NCBI GenBank assembly: GCA_014896455.1
Contig: JADBKJ010000026.1
Span: forward strand, 62,001 to 126,000
Length of the DNA: 64,000 nt
Origin: Thermoanaerobacter sp.
GTDB taxonomy: Bacteria; Bacillota; Thermoanaerobacteria; Thermoanaerobacterales; Thermoanaerobacteraceae
Reading direction: 5' to 3'
A model generated the notes under the pieces. That model had not been told where the DNA came from, ran no database searches, and worked only from the letters and a program-made list of their open reading frames with translations. A program made the translations under genes and the position numbers. Shown here piece after piece: positions 26,120 to 36,694 of the stretch. The first letter of the stretch is position 1. Every line of letters starts with the position of its first letter.

Positions 26120-26827
26120 CTAACTCCAACGTCTTTTGTCTACAACACGAATTGTCAAGAAAATAAAGAATATAATTACACTTATGAAAAATACCACATC
26201 ACTTAAATTCACTAATCCATTTAGAAAATTATTTAGCCTGTCAAAGAAAGAGAGATTCTGAAAAATAGCTTTTGCTTTTCCAGTAAACACGTCTCCTAGC
26301 CAACTAATCAACCAAAACATAAGAATTAAAGCAAATCCAATTACTCCAGCTATCATTTGATTTTCTGTAAGTGAAGAAGCAAAAAGCCCTATTGATATAA
26401 AAGTCACTCCTATTAAAAACACTCCAATATAACCCGCTATGATAGAACCCATATCTGGTGAAGAATACAATTTAAGATAAATGGGGTATAAAAAAGTTAT
26501 TACAAGTGCTACTAAATACACAAACACTGTAGAAAAAAATTTGCCAATAACAATATCAGTAACTGTAACGGGTGACGTGAGTAAAAGTTGATCTGTTCCC
26601 GTCTTCATATCCTCTGAGATAAGTCTCATTGTCAAAATAGGACTTATAAACATAAAAACAGTGACCATACTGCTTAAAATTGGACTCAATACAGCATAAT
26701 GGGTAGATAACACAAATGTTGAAAAAAAGTATCCAGATATCAAGAGATAAAATCCTAGCAGCACATAGGCAAGAGGGGAAAAGAAATAGCTTTTAAGCTC
26801 CCTCTTTAGTATTTCCCACATTTTCAT
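26120..26827 (-). CDS. ABC-2 type permease (GldF-like)
   Basis: A 235-residue integral membrane protein with six predicted spans and the ABC-2 pattern: begins WEILKRELKSYFFSPLAYVL, contains LTMRLISEDMKTGTDQLLLTSPV (~66-88), a typical permease coupling loop. It is the membrane partner of the ATPase whose gene it overlaps by 35 bp; the ATG at 26827 has GAGGAA seven bases upstream. It and the ATPase form a Gld-type exporter with the GldG-like protein. Confidence 0.92.
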   Translation of the reverse strand: MKMWEILKRELKSYFFSPLAYVLLGFYLLISGYFFSTFVLSTHYAVLSPILSSMVTVFMFISPILTMRLISEDMKTGTDQLLLTSPVTVTDIVIGKFFSTVFVYLVALVITFLYPIYLKLYSSPDMGSIIAGYIGVFLIGVTFISIGLFASSLTENQMIAGVIGFALILMFWLISWLGDVFTGKAKAIFQNLSFFDRLNNFLNGLVNLSDVVFFISVIIFFIFLTIRVVDKRRWS

Positions 26828-27770
26828 CGTAACTTTCCTCCTCTGTTGTAAGTTCTAAAAATACTTCTTCAAGACTATAATTTAGCATTTTAAGTTCTAA
26901 TATTGGAAAGCCTTTTTTGGCAAAAGCAAAAAACATATCTTTTCGAACATCTTTATCAGCAGAAGATTCCACTGTCAACTTTATCGTATTATCTGAATCA
27001 ACTTCTGCTTCTATATTAGTTACTCCTTCAATCTTTTTTAAACTATTTACTACTTCTTCATAAGGCCCTTCCACTTTTATAAAATATCTTCTTGAATTTT
27101 GCAATGCAGCTGATAAATTCTCTGTCTTATCTATTGCAACAATTTTCCCTTTATTTATTATAATAACTCTGTCACATACCATACTAACTTCTGGCAATAT
27201 ATGAGTGCTTAAAATTATTGTATGCTTTTTCCCTAACTCTTTTATAATATCTCTTATTTCTTTAATTTGCTTAGGGTCAAGACCTACTGTCGGCTCATCT
27301 AATACCAAAACATCAGGATCTCCTATGATTGCTTGTGCAAGTCCAACCCTTTGTTTATAACCTTTAGACAAGTTTTTTATAAGCCTTTTTCTCACATCAG
27401 TCAAACCAACTTCATGTATAATTCGTTCGACATCTTCTCTTCTCTTTTTTGGAGGAACACCTTTTATACCTCCTACAAAATGGAGATATGCCTCTACGGT
27501 CATATCTAAATACAAAGGAGGTACCTCTGGTAAATAACCAATATGTTTTTTTGCCTCTATGGGCTGTTCAACAATATCGTATCCTGCAATTTTTATAGTA
27601 CCGCTGGTGGGAGGCATATATCCTGTTATCATTTTCATAGTGGTAGTTTTACCAGCACCATTGGGCCCCAAAAAACCAACTATTTCTCCTTTATCGACAG
27701 AAAAGCTTATGTTATCTACTGCTTTACGAGTACCATAAACTTTTGTGACGTTTTTTAGCTCTATCATCAT
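26793..27770 (-). CDS. ABC transporter ATP-binding protein (GldA-like)
   Basis: A 325-residue ATPase of the ABC-2 export class. Walker A GPNGAGKTTTMK (~34), Q-loop GYLPEVPPLY, signature LSKGYKQRVGLAQ (~134), Walker B VLVLDEPTVGLDP (~155) and the switch histidine in ILSTHIL. The C-terminal ~100 residues form the family's extra domain. First gene of the four-gene operon; the first ATG (27770) has GGAGGG a little far upstream, the second ATG three bases on is equally possible. Confidence 0.93.
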   Translation of the reverse strand: MMIELKNVTKVYGTRKAVDNISFSVDKGEIVGFLGPNGAGKTTTMKMITGYMPPTSGTIKIAGYDIVEQPIEAKKHIGYLPEVPPLYLDMTVEAYLHFVGGIKGVPPKKRREDVERIIHEVGLTDVRKRLIKNLSKGYKQRVGLAQAIIGDPDVLVLDEPTVGLDPKQIKEIRDIIKELGKKHTIILSTHILPEVSMVCDRVIIINKGKIVAIDKTENLSAALQNSRRYFIKVEGPYEEVVNSLKKIEGVTNIEAEVDSDNTIKLTVESSADKDVRKDMFFAFAKKGFPILELKMLNYSLEEVFLELTTEEESYDENVGNTKEGA

Positions 27771-27883
27771 AGCAGTCTCAACCCTCCATTTTACATAGTG
27801 TGGAAATTATATCACAAAATTATTAAAAATTTGTGTACAAATTGTTAAGCATTAGTTAAGATTGTAACTTAAAGCAAAATGAT

Positions 27884-27922
27884 AATAAGAAACTATGACA
27901 AAAGTGGTCATAGCTTCTTATT
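27884..27922 (-). terminator. Terminator of the giant glucan synthase gene
   Basis: AATAAGAA.CTATGAC and its inverted complement with a seven-base loop form a ~16-bp stem overlapping the stop codon at 27921; A/T tracts on both sides. Confidence 0.65.
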
Positions 27923-30900
27923 ATCCCATTATCACTAACACCTGATGACCATTTCCTTCTTTTGTTAAATCAATAGTCTTATCTGTGACAAGCTCCCCAT
28001 CTATATATACTTCTTTTACACCTTTGTTAACACCTTCGGGATTTCTTACCTCTATTAGGTATTTCGTATTCTTATAGTTATATTCTATCACATATTTATC
28101 CCAATTTTTTGGTATACAAGGGTCTATTAGAAGTTTTTCTCCATATTTTTTCAAACCCAAGAGATTCTCAATTGCTATTCTGTACATCCAACCTGCTGCG
28201 CCAGTATACCACGTCCAACCTCCTCTTCCTACATGAGGTTCTACCGCATACACATCTGCAGCCATGACATAGGGCTCTACTTTATACTTCATACACTCAA
28301 TAGGGGTCCTGGTGTGATTTATAGGATTTATCATGTTGTAAAGTTGCCATGCTCTATCTCCTTCTCCTAGCTCTGTAAAGGCGAGTATTACCCATGCTGC
28401 CGCATGGGTGTATTGACCCCCATTTTCTCTAACTCCTGGAACATATCCTTTTATATACCCCGGATTTAAATCCCCGTTGTCAAAGGGAGGCGTTAAAAGC
28501 TTTATTATCCCTTCTTCCTCATTGACCAAATAATTTACAACAGCCTTCATTGCCTCTTTTACTCTTACTTCTTTTCCCGCTTTAGATATAACAGACCAAG
28601 ATTGAGATATGGAATCAATTTTACATTCTGAATTGTCTACAGAGCCTAAAGGTGTCCCATCGTCAAAGTAAGCCCTTCTGTACCAACTTCCGTCCCATGC
28701 ATTTTCTTCTATAGCTTTTATTAATTTATTAGCTATTTCTTGATACTTTTTTGCATGTTCTTCATACTTTTTAGTTTGACATATGGGCGAAAACTTCTGA
28801 AGAATAGTGTACAAAAACCAGCCAAGCCATACACTTTCCCCTTTTCCTTTGTTTCCTACCTTATTCATTCCGTCATTCCAGTCGCCAGCCCCCATCAAAG
28901 GCAAACCATGTTCTCCAAATTTTAACGAATAGTCTATAGCCCTTATGCAATGCTCATATACTGTACCTTTTGTTTCAGATATACGAGGTGTTGAATATCT
29001 TTCTTCCTCTTCTTCTTTTAAAGGCAAATCTTCTAAGTAATTTACTTCTATGTCCAGTATAGACCAATCTCCTGTCTTTTCTATATAGTCAGCTGTGACG
29101 TAAGGAAGCCACAACAAGTCATCAGAAAACTTTGTCCTTATGCCTTTATTTAGTACAGGATGCCACCAATGTTGCACATCCCCTTCAATAAACTGATGCT
29201 GGCAAGCGTTGACTATTTGATTTTTTGTAAATTCTGGCTCTAGATATACCATATTCATAGCATCCTGCAATTGGTCTCTAAAACCATAAGCTCCTCCCGA
29301 TTGATAAAAAGCTGACCTTGCCCACAATCTACACGCAATTGTTTGATAAGGCAGCCATCCATTTACAAGTAAATCCATTGACTTGTCAGGAGTTTTAATC
29401 TGTATCCTTCTTAGAAGCTCATGCCAAAATTCTTGGACTCTTTGTAATTCATTCTGACAATTTTCAACATTTGTATACTTTAAAATCAACCTTTTTACTT
29501 CTTCTTCGTTTTTACCATGTCCTAATAAGATTGTAAATTGCTTTCCTTCTTTAGCTTTTACTTCTACATGAAATTGTATTGCAGCACAGGGGTCTAATGA
29601 TGTTCCTGTAGAATTTGAGAGAGTCTCATATTCCAATGCTTGGGGTGAAGTTAAACTTGAAGCAACTCCTATAAACTCTGCCCTGTCGCCTGTAAATGAA
29701 TTTATCTTTTCTGAAGCTGACAAAAATGCTAATCTGTTAGCAAAATCTTCATTGTACACATTTTTAATCATTAATGCTCCTATTTTTTCATCGTACTTTG
29801 TAAATAGATACGGAAAAGTAATCTCATCAGTTACTCCTAAAACTGGCCTTATATAATAAGTTACTGTAAGTTTCCTGTTTTCATTTCCCAAATTTTTGAT
29901 GGTAACTAAATTTATCTTTATAGAATCTTCCTTTGCTACAAACATCTTTAAGTGTTGGCTTAAACCACAGCATATTGTCTCAAATGAAGTATACCCAAAA
30001 CCATGTTTTATATAATGAACTTTTGCTTTACCAGCAGGTAAAGGAGTAATTGACCATCTGTCCCCTGTTTCCTCATCTGTTAAATAAATTACCTCTCCAT
30101 GGGGGTCTAAAACAGGGTCATTGTACCATGGAGTCAATTTGTATTCCCTGCTGTTTTCTGCCCAAGTATACCCTGCTCCTGTTTCTGACACCTGAAAGCC
30201 AAAAGAAGGGTTGGAAATCACATTTATCCAAGGAGCAGGAGTACTTTTGCCTTCCCACTTTATGATATACTCTTTGCCATCATAGCTAAATCCTCCAAAA
30301 CCATTGTAATAATCTAATGGTAATTCCTCTAATTTGATTTCTTCAAAATTTTGTACTTTTTTGACCCGATTTTTAAGTTTTGGAGCGTTTTTTGTCTCTT
30401 TAATCATTATCTGGTCGTAAATAGATTCATTTCCTCCTTCAAACTTAAGGGCAACAACAGTATTTAAAAGATATACATCTTCCTCTTTTAAATTATCTTG
30501 CTGTAACAAATATACGCCTCCATATTTGCCAAAAATGTCATAAGAAAAGGTAGTATTAATTAATTCTTTTATCTTATCATGTAAGGGCTGTAGATAACCG
30601 CTTTTATCTTTATTTAATATCACAAGGTCAACATTTATCCCTTTCATTTTCCAATATTCATAAGCTTTTAAAAACCACTTTACCATTTCTATTTCTTCCA
30701 TCTTTTCTATCTCTACTGACACAATTGGCAAATCTCCTGAAATCCCATATGCCCACAGACCAGATTGGCCTTTTACATTTTTCAAAATCGTCTCTTCTCT
30801 AAGCTTACGCTGAGGACTCACAAATAAAATGTGAGCCAACATTCTTTGCAAAAGGCCTAATTCTCTGGGTTTTAAATTAAGATAATCTAATTCTACCCTA

Positions 30901-33900
30901 CTTCTTGTCCACGACATTTCAAAAGCTCTTTCTACTACATTTTCCTCTTTGTATTTTGCAGCAATTTTTATGGCTTCTTCTTTAGTTTCAGTTATTGCAG
31001 AAATATATACTACTTTTGCTACTTCCCCTGGCATTACTTTTACTCTTTTTCTTAAACTTACAATAGGATCGAGGACTGCTCCTTCTGTATTGGAAAGGGG
31101 CTGATCAGCTTCTAAAGCAATTGGATTTTTTAGACTTCTTCCTCTTCCTATAAATTTTGCTCTATCAGTTTCAAACTGAGTATCTCCCACAATTTCTCCA
31201 CTTAAAACTGCTACCTTGTGCACAGCCCATAGTTTACTTTTTCCTTGTTCCCTTGGCTTTCTGCAGACTAAAATTGCATCTTCTTCCTTTAAAAATTCTG
31301 TTTTTACAAAAAGTTTATTAAAAGCAGGATGTGCCACATCTGTTGGCAAATCTATTAAGCTTATTTCTCCAAAACTTGTAATTTCTAATATTCTCGGATG
31401 TTTACTATGATTTTTTAAAGTCAATCGCCTTATCTCCACATCATCCTCTGGTGAAACAACTATCTCTAAGTGAGTATCTATATTTCCAACTCTTTTAAAG
31501 TATTCTGCTTTATCTGCAGAGAAAACAACCCTGTAATTCTGACCTTTTTCGTAAAAGGGAGCGTAAGTGGCTGACCATACAGTATTAGAGTTTATATTTT
31601 GAACAAATATAAAGGTACCAAAATCTTGCGCTAAGTCTTTCCTCCATCTTGTCAAGAAAATACCTTTGTTATTTTTACTGTATCCTGTCCCTTTTTCTGT
31701 AAGCATTACAAAATATCTTCCGCTTGACAAAATATGAACCTCTGGCAGCCAAGTTTTTGATTCTCCTAAAACCCTTGCAAAGTCTCCATCTTCTTTGCGA
31801 ACTTTTTGAATTTTTCTTGCTTCTTCTCTTTCTTCCCTCGTTATATCTAAATACATTGGCATTTTTTCTTGTAATAATATTTGAGTAGCTTTTATACTTG
31901 GGTCTTTATGAAATCTTTTTTGCATTATATTGTTATTTATAAAATTGTCTAAAGCAACAAAAGCCATACCTTGGTGATGAGCCATAAAGCTTTTGACTAT
32001 CGCACTTTTCTTGCCAAAAGGAACTCTTTCTGGGGTATAATCTATCGCTTCATAAAAACCGTATTTCCCTTCAACTCCTTCTTTTTTAAGGAACCTTATG
32101 TTTTGTAGCACCCCTTCTGCATCTACTCCAATAGCCAGCAAAGACCCATAAGGAGCTACTACTTTGTCGTGGGATAATCCCCTTTTAAGACCTAGACTTG
32201 GGACTCCAAAAGCTTTGTACTGATAATTCAAATTTATGTCAAAAGCGTAAAATCCGGACTCCGATATACCCCATGGAATTTTATATTCTTTAGCATAATT
32301 TTTTTGCACTCTTACAGCAAAGGCATAAGTTTCATCCAATAAAGTATTTTGGTAATTTTTCATTATTAAAAGGGGCATAAAGTACTCAAACATCGTTCCA
32401 GACCAAGATACCAAGCCTTTATAACGATTTTCAATGGCAAGCATCCGGCCCAATTTAAACCAATGTTTTTTATCAATTTCTCTTTTTGCAATAGCAATAA
32501 AACTTGCTTGCCTTGCTTCCGAAGCCAACAAATCATAATAAGACTTTGTAAGTTTTTCCTCTTCAACATTGTACCCTATTGAGAATAATTGTCTTTTTTC
32601 GTCATACAAGTGCCTGAACTCTGTTTTTTCTACTAAATTTTTAATTGTACTCTTTATATTTTCAATCTCTCCCTCCAACTTTTTAATTTTCTCCAGAGCC
32701 TTTGTAACTTTATCTTTTTGACTTTTTAACAAAGCTTTTCCCTCTTCTGTAGCTTTTTTAAAAACTTCTTCTATTTCTAATAAATAGTTTTTATAGACTT
32801 TTTCCAATTCTTTTGGAGATGAATGTTCTTCAAAAACCTCCTTATATCTTTTAAAAATTTCTTGCTCTTTCTGTCTTTCATCAAATTCTATCCATGCTAA
32901 AAATTCTTTCATCTCCCTTTTTAAAGCCCCAATTATATTCTTTAACCTTTCAATATTTCCTACCTCATCTTCTGTACTTGAAAGTTTCTCACTAATTTTA
33001 CTTAAGAATACCTCCCAATCAGATGGCATTAAAGTTTTTTTATTTAAAATGCTTCTAAAAATATCTTCAGTAAATCCTTCTATATCCAACATTTTGATAG
33101 TATCTTTTAAGCCTCTTGCCAATTCAATATCTATAAGAGGTTTATTTAAAAATTCACCTATTGCTTCCTTTACTGTAATCAAATAACCTACTAAATTTCC
33201 GCTATCGACAGTAGACACATAATAGGGCCTTAAAGGCTGTAAAGTCCTCGTATTGTACCAATTGTACAAATGGCCGTTCCATTTTTCCATTTTTTCAATT
33301 GTAGTGAGGGTTTTTCTGATTCTTTCTACCATCTCAGTTGTGGTTATATAGCCTAAATCTCTTGCTCCAACTACTGAAACCAAGTAAAGTCCTATGTTTG
33401 TAGGTGACGTTCTCTCCGCAATCCCATTAGGCGGGTCTTCTTGAAAATTATCTGGTGGTAGATAATTCTGGCTTTCTGTCACAAAGTCTTCAAAAAATCT
33501 CCAGGTTTTTCTCGCAATTAGTCGCAATTCCTCCATTTCCTCTTGTGACACAGTTTTTTCTTTTGAAATTATTGGCTGGCTTATATAAAAAGCAATGTAG
33601 GGAGAAATTGCCCAAAGGAAAAAAAGCACTATTGCCCCAATTAAATCTTGGGGTTTAAAATACATAACTAATGCAACTAATGCTAATCCCTTTACTAAAA
33701 CTATCCACATTCTTTTAAAAAAACTTGCAAAGTCATTTCTAAGTCGCTTCTCCATGTCAGCAGCCGTAACCCATTCTAATAAATTCTTTCGAGTTATATA
33801 CAGTCTCGTCAGTGTTCTAACTATTGCATCTACCATCATATAAGTTTGATAGGGTAAAAATACAAAATTAAGTAATGACTGATAAAAAGTGGCTTCTATG

Positions 33901-36587
33901 CTTGTTATCACGGCTTTATGTCTTTTTTCCCAATAGTGTCTGAATTGGCCTTTAAAAATAGTGTCAACTAAAGCAGGCAGAAGTGGGAAGAATACAGTTA
34001 AAATCGCAACCCCTAACCATAAAAAACTGCTTCCCGGCAAAAGGCTAAATCCTAAAAATAGCATTAACATCAAGGCAACTGAAACAACACTTCTTCTTAG
34101 GTTGTCTATAATTTTCCATTTAGTTATTAAAGAAAGGGGGTTTTTTACCATTTCTCCTTTTCTATTTTTTATTTTAGATTTCAAATAAGGCAATAACTGC
34201 CAATCCCCTCTTACCCATCTGTGCAGTCTCATGATATAGGAATTGTATTTAGCAGGATAGCCATCAATCAATTCTATATCACTGACAAGACCGGTTCGTA
34301 CAAAGGACCCTTCTAAAAGGTCATGACTTAAAATAGAATTATCCGGTATAGTATCTCTTAAAAGTTCTCTAAATACATCTACATCGTATATTCCTTTACC
34401 TGTATATATGCCTTCTCCGAACAAATCCTGATAAACATCTGATACTGCTGTAGTATATGGATCTATACCGCCTTCTCCAGCATAGATTTTAGAAAACAGT
34501 GTAGCATTTGCGCTTTCTATATCAATGCCTATTCTAGGTTGCAATAGTCCATATCCCTCTACTACTACACCATAATCTCTATCAATCACTGCTTTGTTTA
34601 AGGGATGCAACATAGTACCTACTAATTTTTTAGCAGTATCAATAGGCAAATTTGTATCTGCATCCAAAGTTATTACATATTTTATATTTAGTTTGGCAAC
34701 ATCTTCACTAACTACATAAAAACTCGTATCTTCCTTCCCTCTTAAAAGTTCATTAAATTCGACAAGAGCTCCTCTTTTTCTTTCCCAGCCCATCCAGCTT
34801 TTTTGCATTTCGTTGTATTTCCTTTTTCTGTGGAAATAGTAAAATATCTTTTCGCCGTTTTTAGAATATTTCTCGTTTAACTTTTCAATTTGTTCCAAAG
34901 TACACTTTACAATCTTCTCATCCTCCGACATAACCTCAAAAGGAGCGTCTTTAAAATCCCCTAATAAGCCAAAATACAAATTCTTTTCTCTGTTGGCGTG
35001 ATAATACACCTCAAGATTTTCAATCAGCTCTTTTGCCCTTTTTTCATCTGGCAAAAGAGAAGAAATAACTACCATTGTCTTAGCATCTTCAGGAATACCT
35101 TCTTTTAACTCAATTTTGGGCAATACTACTGGTTTAAAAACATGCACTAAAATCCAATTTACTAATTGAACTGACATTTCACTAAAAGGTATTAGAAGAA
35201 TTACACCAGAGATAAATAATAGCCCCCACTTATTAGAAAAATATGCTATATATTTTAATGCAAAAAACTCCTCCACCAATAGGAAGATTAAAATTAAACC
35301 TACATACAAAGTCTCTGGAGATTTTTTGGCAATTTTCCCCCAGCTTATTGTTCTTTTTGATTTGTTACTCAGCTTATTTTCAAGAATACTTCTTCCTTTG
35401 CCTACAAGGTAAAATCCTACATGGTTTATATATCCTAATTTTCCCTCTTGTTCTGTCACTTCTTTTGCACATTCGATTGCCTTTTTAGCAACATAAGTTT
35501 CTGAAGTATTATAATGTTTAGCTATTTTTTCTATTTCATGTCTGTAATAATCTCTTGATTCAAAATCCATCTTAGGATATGTACCATCCGGGTCTTGCCT
35601 CAAAACTTGCTCTACGGAACTCAAACTTTCAAAAATTTGTGCCCAATCGAGAGAGGAAACAGTTTTTAAACTGGTAATAGCATTGCCTATAGAAATTTGC
35701 CTTTTCGTCTGTATTTGATGAGCCTTTTCTGCTACATCGTTAATGCTAGTATCATACTCCATTAAAATTTTTTCTATAGACTGTATGACATTAACAGAAT
35801 TACTCCCTTCTTTTCTAAGTCTACTTACCAAATGTTCAATAAATTGTAGAGGGAATCTGTCTGCAACATTGATATTGTTCCTTATAAGCTTTTTCACTTC
35901 TTCATATTTCATTTCTTTTTCCAAAAGCAATGTGAGTATCTTTTCTGCTTTTTCCCTTTGGTGGCGAGTTTCTACAATTTTCTCGCAAATCTTTTTTATT
36001 TTCTCCACCAAAGCAATACGTATCATAAGGCTTAAAGCCCACAGCTCAGAGCTGGAAAGCAAAGCCTTTGTCTGATAAGCCTTTATAAAATTAATTATGG
36101 CTTTTTCATCAATTTTCCCATCAGTGTGAAGAACTAGCTCAAAGGCTATAGCATATATTCTTGGGTAACCTTTAAATAAACCATTTTTAAGCCCTGGAAG
36201 CCCCGAATAATAACTTTTTGACAAACTTTTCCTTATTTCCTTAACTTGCTCTTCGATTATATAAAAGTTATCTAACAACCACTCCTTTTCTTGAGAAATA
36301 TAGACATCCTCTTCTTTTAAAATGCTGTTCAAATTTCTGTAAACATTCTTTATGTAGTTGTAGTTTTTATTCATCCGTGGAATTAGCAAATAGGATAATT
36401 TAGTTCTCTTCATTATGTTGTGATTCTGCGCTAGTTCTGCTGCATGTTTTTCCATTTCCTCCGAACTTAAAATAATATCGTCGAAATCTCTTATAGAATC
36501 TTCCTTACCCCATGTAGGCTTTTTTGGAATATGTACAACAAACGCGGCTATTAAAAGCAATATAACTCCTATCAACATATACTCCAT
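27921..36587 (-). CDS. Cyclic beta-1,2-glucan synthase-like giant enzyme (GT84 - cyclisation domain - GH94)
   Basis: 2,888 residues, the length of Rhizobium/Brucella NdvB/Cgs. Order: N-terminal helical region (1-400) after one membrane helix; membrane helices ~425-485; family-84 glycosyltransferase ~500-830 with the metal motif LDADTNLP (~641) and LHRWVRGDWQLLP (~787); more membrane helices ~830-1005; a GH189/glucoamylase-like domain ~1015-1570 (ERTSPTNIGLYL, SWSGTMFEYFMP, MAHHQGMAF) split by a charged coiled-coil-like insert at ~1240-1325; then GH94-type domains to the end (GAYGFRDQLQDAMN, QHWWHP, GAGDWNDGMN). Such enzymes polymerise UDP-glucose, trim and close the chain. From memory, the cyclisation domain of a Thermoanaerobacter italicus homologue has been studied. 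Monocistronic. Confidence 0.9.
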   Translation of the reverse strand: MEYMLIGVILLLIAAFVVHIPKKPTWGKEDSIRDFDDIILSSEEMEKHAAELAQNHNIMKRTKLSYLLIPRMNKNYNYIKNVYRNLNSILKEEDVYISQEKEWLLDNFYIIEEQVKEIRKSLSKSYYSGLPGLKNGLFKGYPRIYAIAFELVLHTDGKIDEKAIINFIKAYQTKALLSSSELWALSLMIRIALVEKIKKICEKIVETRHQREKAEKILTLLLEKEMKYEEVKKLIRNNINVADRFPLQFIEHLVSRLRKEGSNSVNVIQSIEKILMEYDTSINDVAEKAHQIQTKRQISIGNAITSLKTVSSLDWAQIFESLSSVEQVLRQDPDGTYPKMDFESRDYYRHEIEKIAKHYNTSETYVAKKAIECAKEVTEQEGKLGYINHVGFYLVGKGRSILENKLSNKSKRTISWGKIAKKSPETLYVGLILIFLLVEEFFALKYIAYFSNKWGLLFISGVILLIPFSEMSVQLVNWILVHVFKPVVLPKIELKEGIPEDAKTMVVISSLLPDEKRAKELIENLEVYYHANREKNLYFGLLGDFKDAPFEVMSEDEKIVKCTLEQIEKLNEKYSKNGEKIFYYFHRKRKYNEMQKSWMGWERKRGALVEFNELLRGKEDTSFYVVSEDVAKLNIKYVITLDADTNLPIDTAKKLVGTMLHPLNKAVIDRDYGVVVEGYGLLQPRIGIDIESANATLFSKIYAGEGGIDPYTTAVSDVYQDLFGEGIYTGKGIYDVDVFRELLRDTIPDNSILSHDLLEGSFVRTGLVSDIELIDGYPAKYNSYIMRLHRWVRGDWQLLPYLKSKIKNRKGEMVKNPLSLITKWKIIDNLRRSVVSVALMLMLFLGFSLLPGSSFLWLGVAILTVFFPLLPALVDTIFKGQFRHYWEKRHKAVITSIEATFYQSLLNFVFLPYQTYMMVDAIVRTLTRLYITRKNLLEWVTAADMEKRLRNDFASFFKRMWIVLVKGLALVALVMYFKPQDLIGAIVLFFLWAISPYIAFYISQPIISKEKTVSQEEMEELRLIARKTWRFFEDFVTESQNYLPPDNFQEDPPNGIAERTSPTNIGLYLVSVVGARDLGYITTTEMVERIRKTLTTIEKMEKWNGHLYNWYNTRTLQPLRPYYVSTVDSGNLVGYLITVKEAIGEFLNKPLIDIELARGLKDTIKMLDIEGFTEDIFRSILNKKTLMPSDWEVFLSKISEKLSSTEDEVGNIERLKNIIGALKREMKEFLAWIEFDERQKEQEIFKRYKEVFEEHSSPKELEKVYKNYLLEIEEVFKKATEEGKALLKSQKDKVTKALEKIKKLEGEIENIKSTIKNLVEKTEFRHLYDEKRQLFSIGYNVEEEKLTKSYYDLLASEARQASFIAIAKREIDKKHWFKLGRMLAIENRYKGLVSWSGTMFEYFMPLLIMKNYQNTLLDETYAFAVRVQKNYAKEYKIPWGISESGFYAFDINLNYQYKAFGVPSLGLKRGLSHDKVVAPYGSLLAIGVDAEGVLQNIRFLKKEGVEGKYGFYEAIDYTPERVPFGKKSAIVKSFMAHHQGMAFVALDNFINNNIMQKRFHKDPSIKATQILLQEKMPMYLDITREEREEARKIQKVRKEDGDFARVLGESKTWLPEVHILSSGRYFVMLTEKGTGYSKNNKGIFLTRWRKDLAQDFGTFIFVQNINSNTVWSATYAPFYEKGQNYRVVFSADKAEYFKRVGNIDTHLEIVVSPEDDVEIRRLTLKNHSKHPRILEITSFGEISLIDLPTDVAHPAFNKLFVKTEFLKEEDAILVCRKPREQGKSKLWAVHKVAVLSGEIVGDTQFETDRAKFIGRGRSLKNPIALEADQPLSNTEGAVLDPIVSLRKRVKVMPGEVAKVVYISAITETKEEAIKIAAKYKEENVVERAFEMSWTRSRVELDYLNLKPRELGLLQRMLAHILFVSPQRKLREETILKNVKGQSGLWAYGISGDLPIVSVEIEKMEEIEMVKWFLKAYEYWKMKGINVDLVILNKDKSGYLQPLHDKIKELINTTFSYDIFGKYGGVYLLQQDNLKEEDVYLLNTVVALKFEGGNESIYDQIMIKETKNAPKLKNRVKKVQNFEEIKLEELPLDYYNGFGGFSYDGKEYIIKWEGKSTPAPWINVISNPSFGFQVSETGAGYTWAENSREYKLTPWYNDPVLDPHGEVIYLTDEETGDRWSITPLPAGKAKVHYIKHGFGYTSFETICCGLSQHLKMFVAKEDSIKINLVTIKNLGNENRKLTVTYYIRPVLGVTDEITFPYLFTKYDEKIGALMIKNVYNEDFANRLAFLSASEKINSFTGDRAEFIGVASSLTSPQALEYETLSNSTGTSLDPCAAIQFHVEVKAKEGKQFTILLGHGKNEEEVKRLILKYTNVENCQNELQRVQEFWHELLRRIQIKTPDKSMDLLVNGWLPYQTIACRLWARSAFYQSGGAYGFRDQLQDAMNMVYLEPEFTKNQIVNACQHQFIEGDVQHWWHPVLNKGIRTKFSDDLLWLPYVTADYIEKTGDWSILDIEVNYLEDLPLKEEEEERYSTPRISETKGTVYEHCIRAIDYSLKFGEHGLPLMGAGDWNDGMNKVGNKGKGESVWLGWFLYTILQKFSPICQTKKYEEHAKKYQEIANKLIKAIEENAWDGSWYRRAYFDDGTPLGSVDNSECKIDSISQSWSVISKAGKEVRVKEAMKAVVNYLVNEEEGIIKLLTPPFDNGDLNPGYIKGYVPGVRENGGQYTHAAAWVILAFTELGEGDRAWQLYNMINPINHTRTPIECMKYKVEPYVMAADVYAVEPHVGRGGWTWYTGAAGWMYRIAIENLLGLKKYGEKLLIDPCIPKNWDKYVIEYNYKNTKYLIEVRNPEGVNKGVKEVYIDGELVTDKTIDLTKEGNGHQVLVIMG

Positions 36588-36663
36588 AGTATGTCAACTC
36601 CCTTACTGCAATTTAGTGCTAAAAATATTATTCCCTCAAGTTTGAAATTTTAAAGCATAAAAA

Positions 36664-36694
36664 AATAAAAGCCCCTAATATTTAGGCTTTTATT
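36664..36694 (-). terminator. Terminator of corA
   Basis: AATAAAAGCC and GGCTTTTATT with TAA/TTA inner pairs form a stem overlapping the corA stop; T-rich on the downstream side of the minus strand. Confidence 0.7.
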
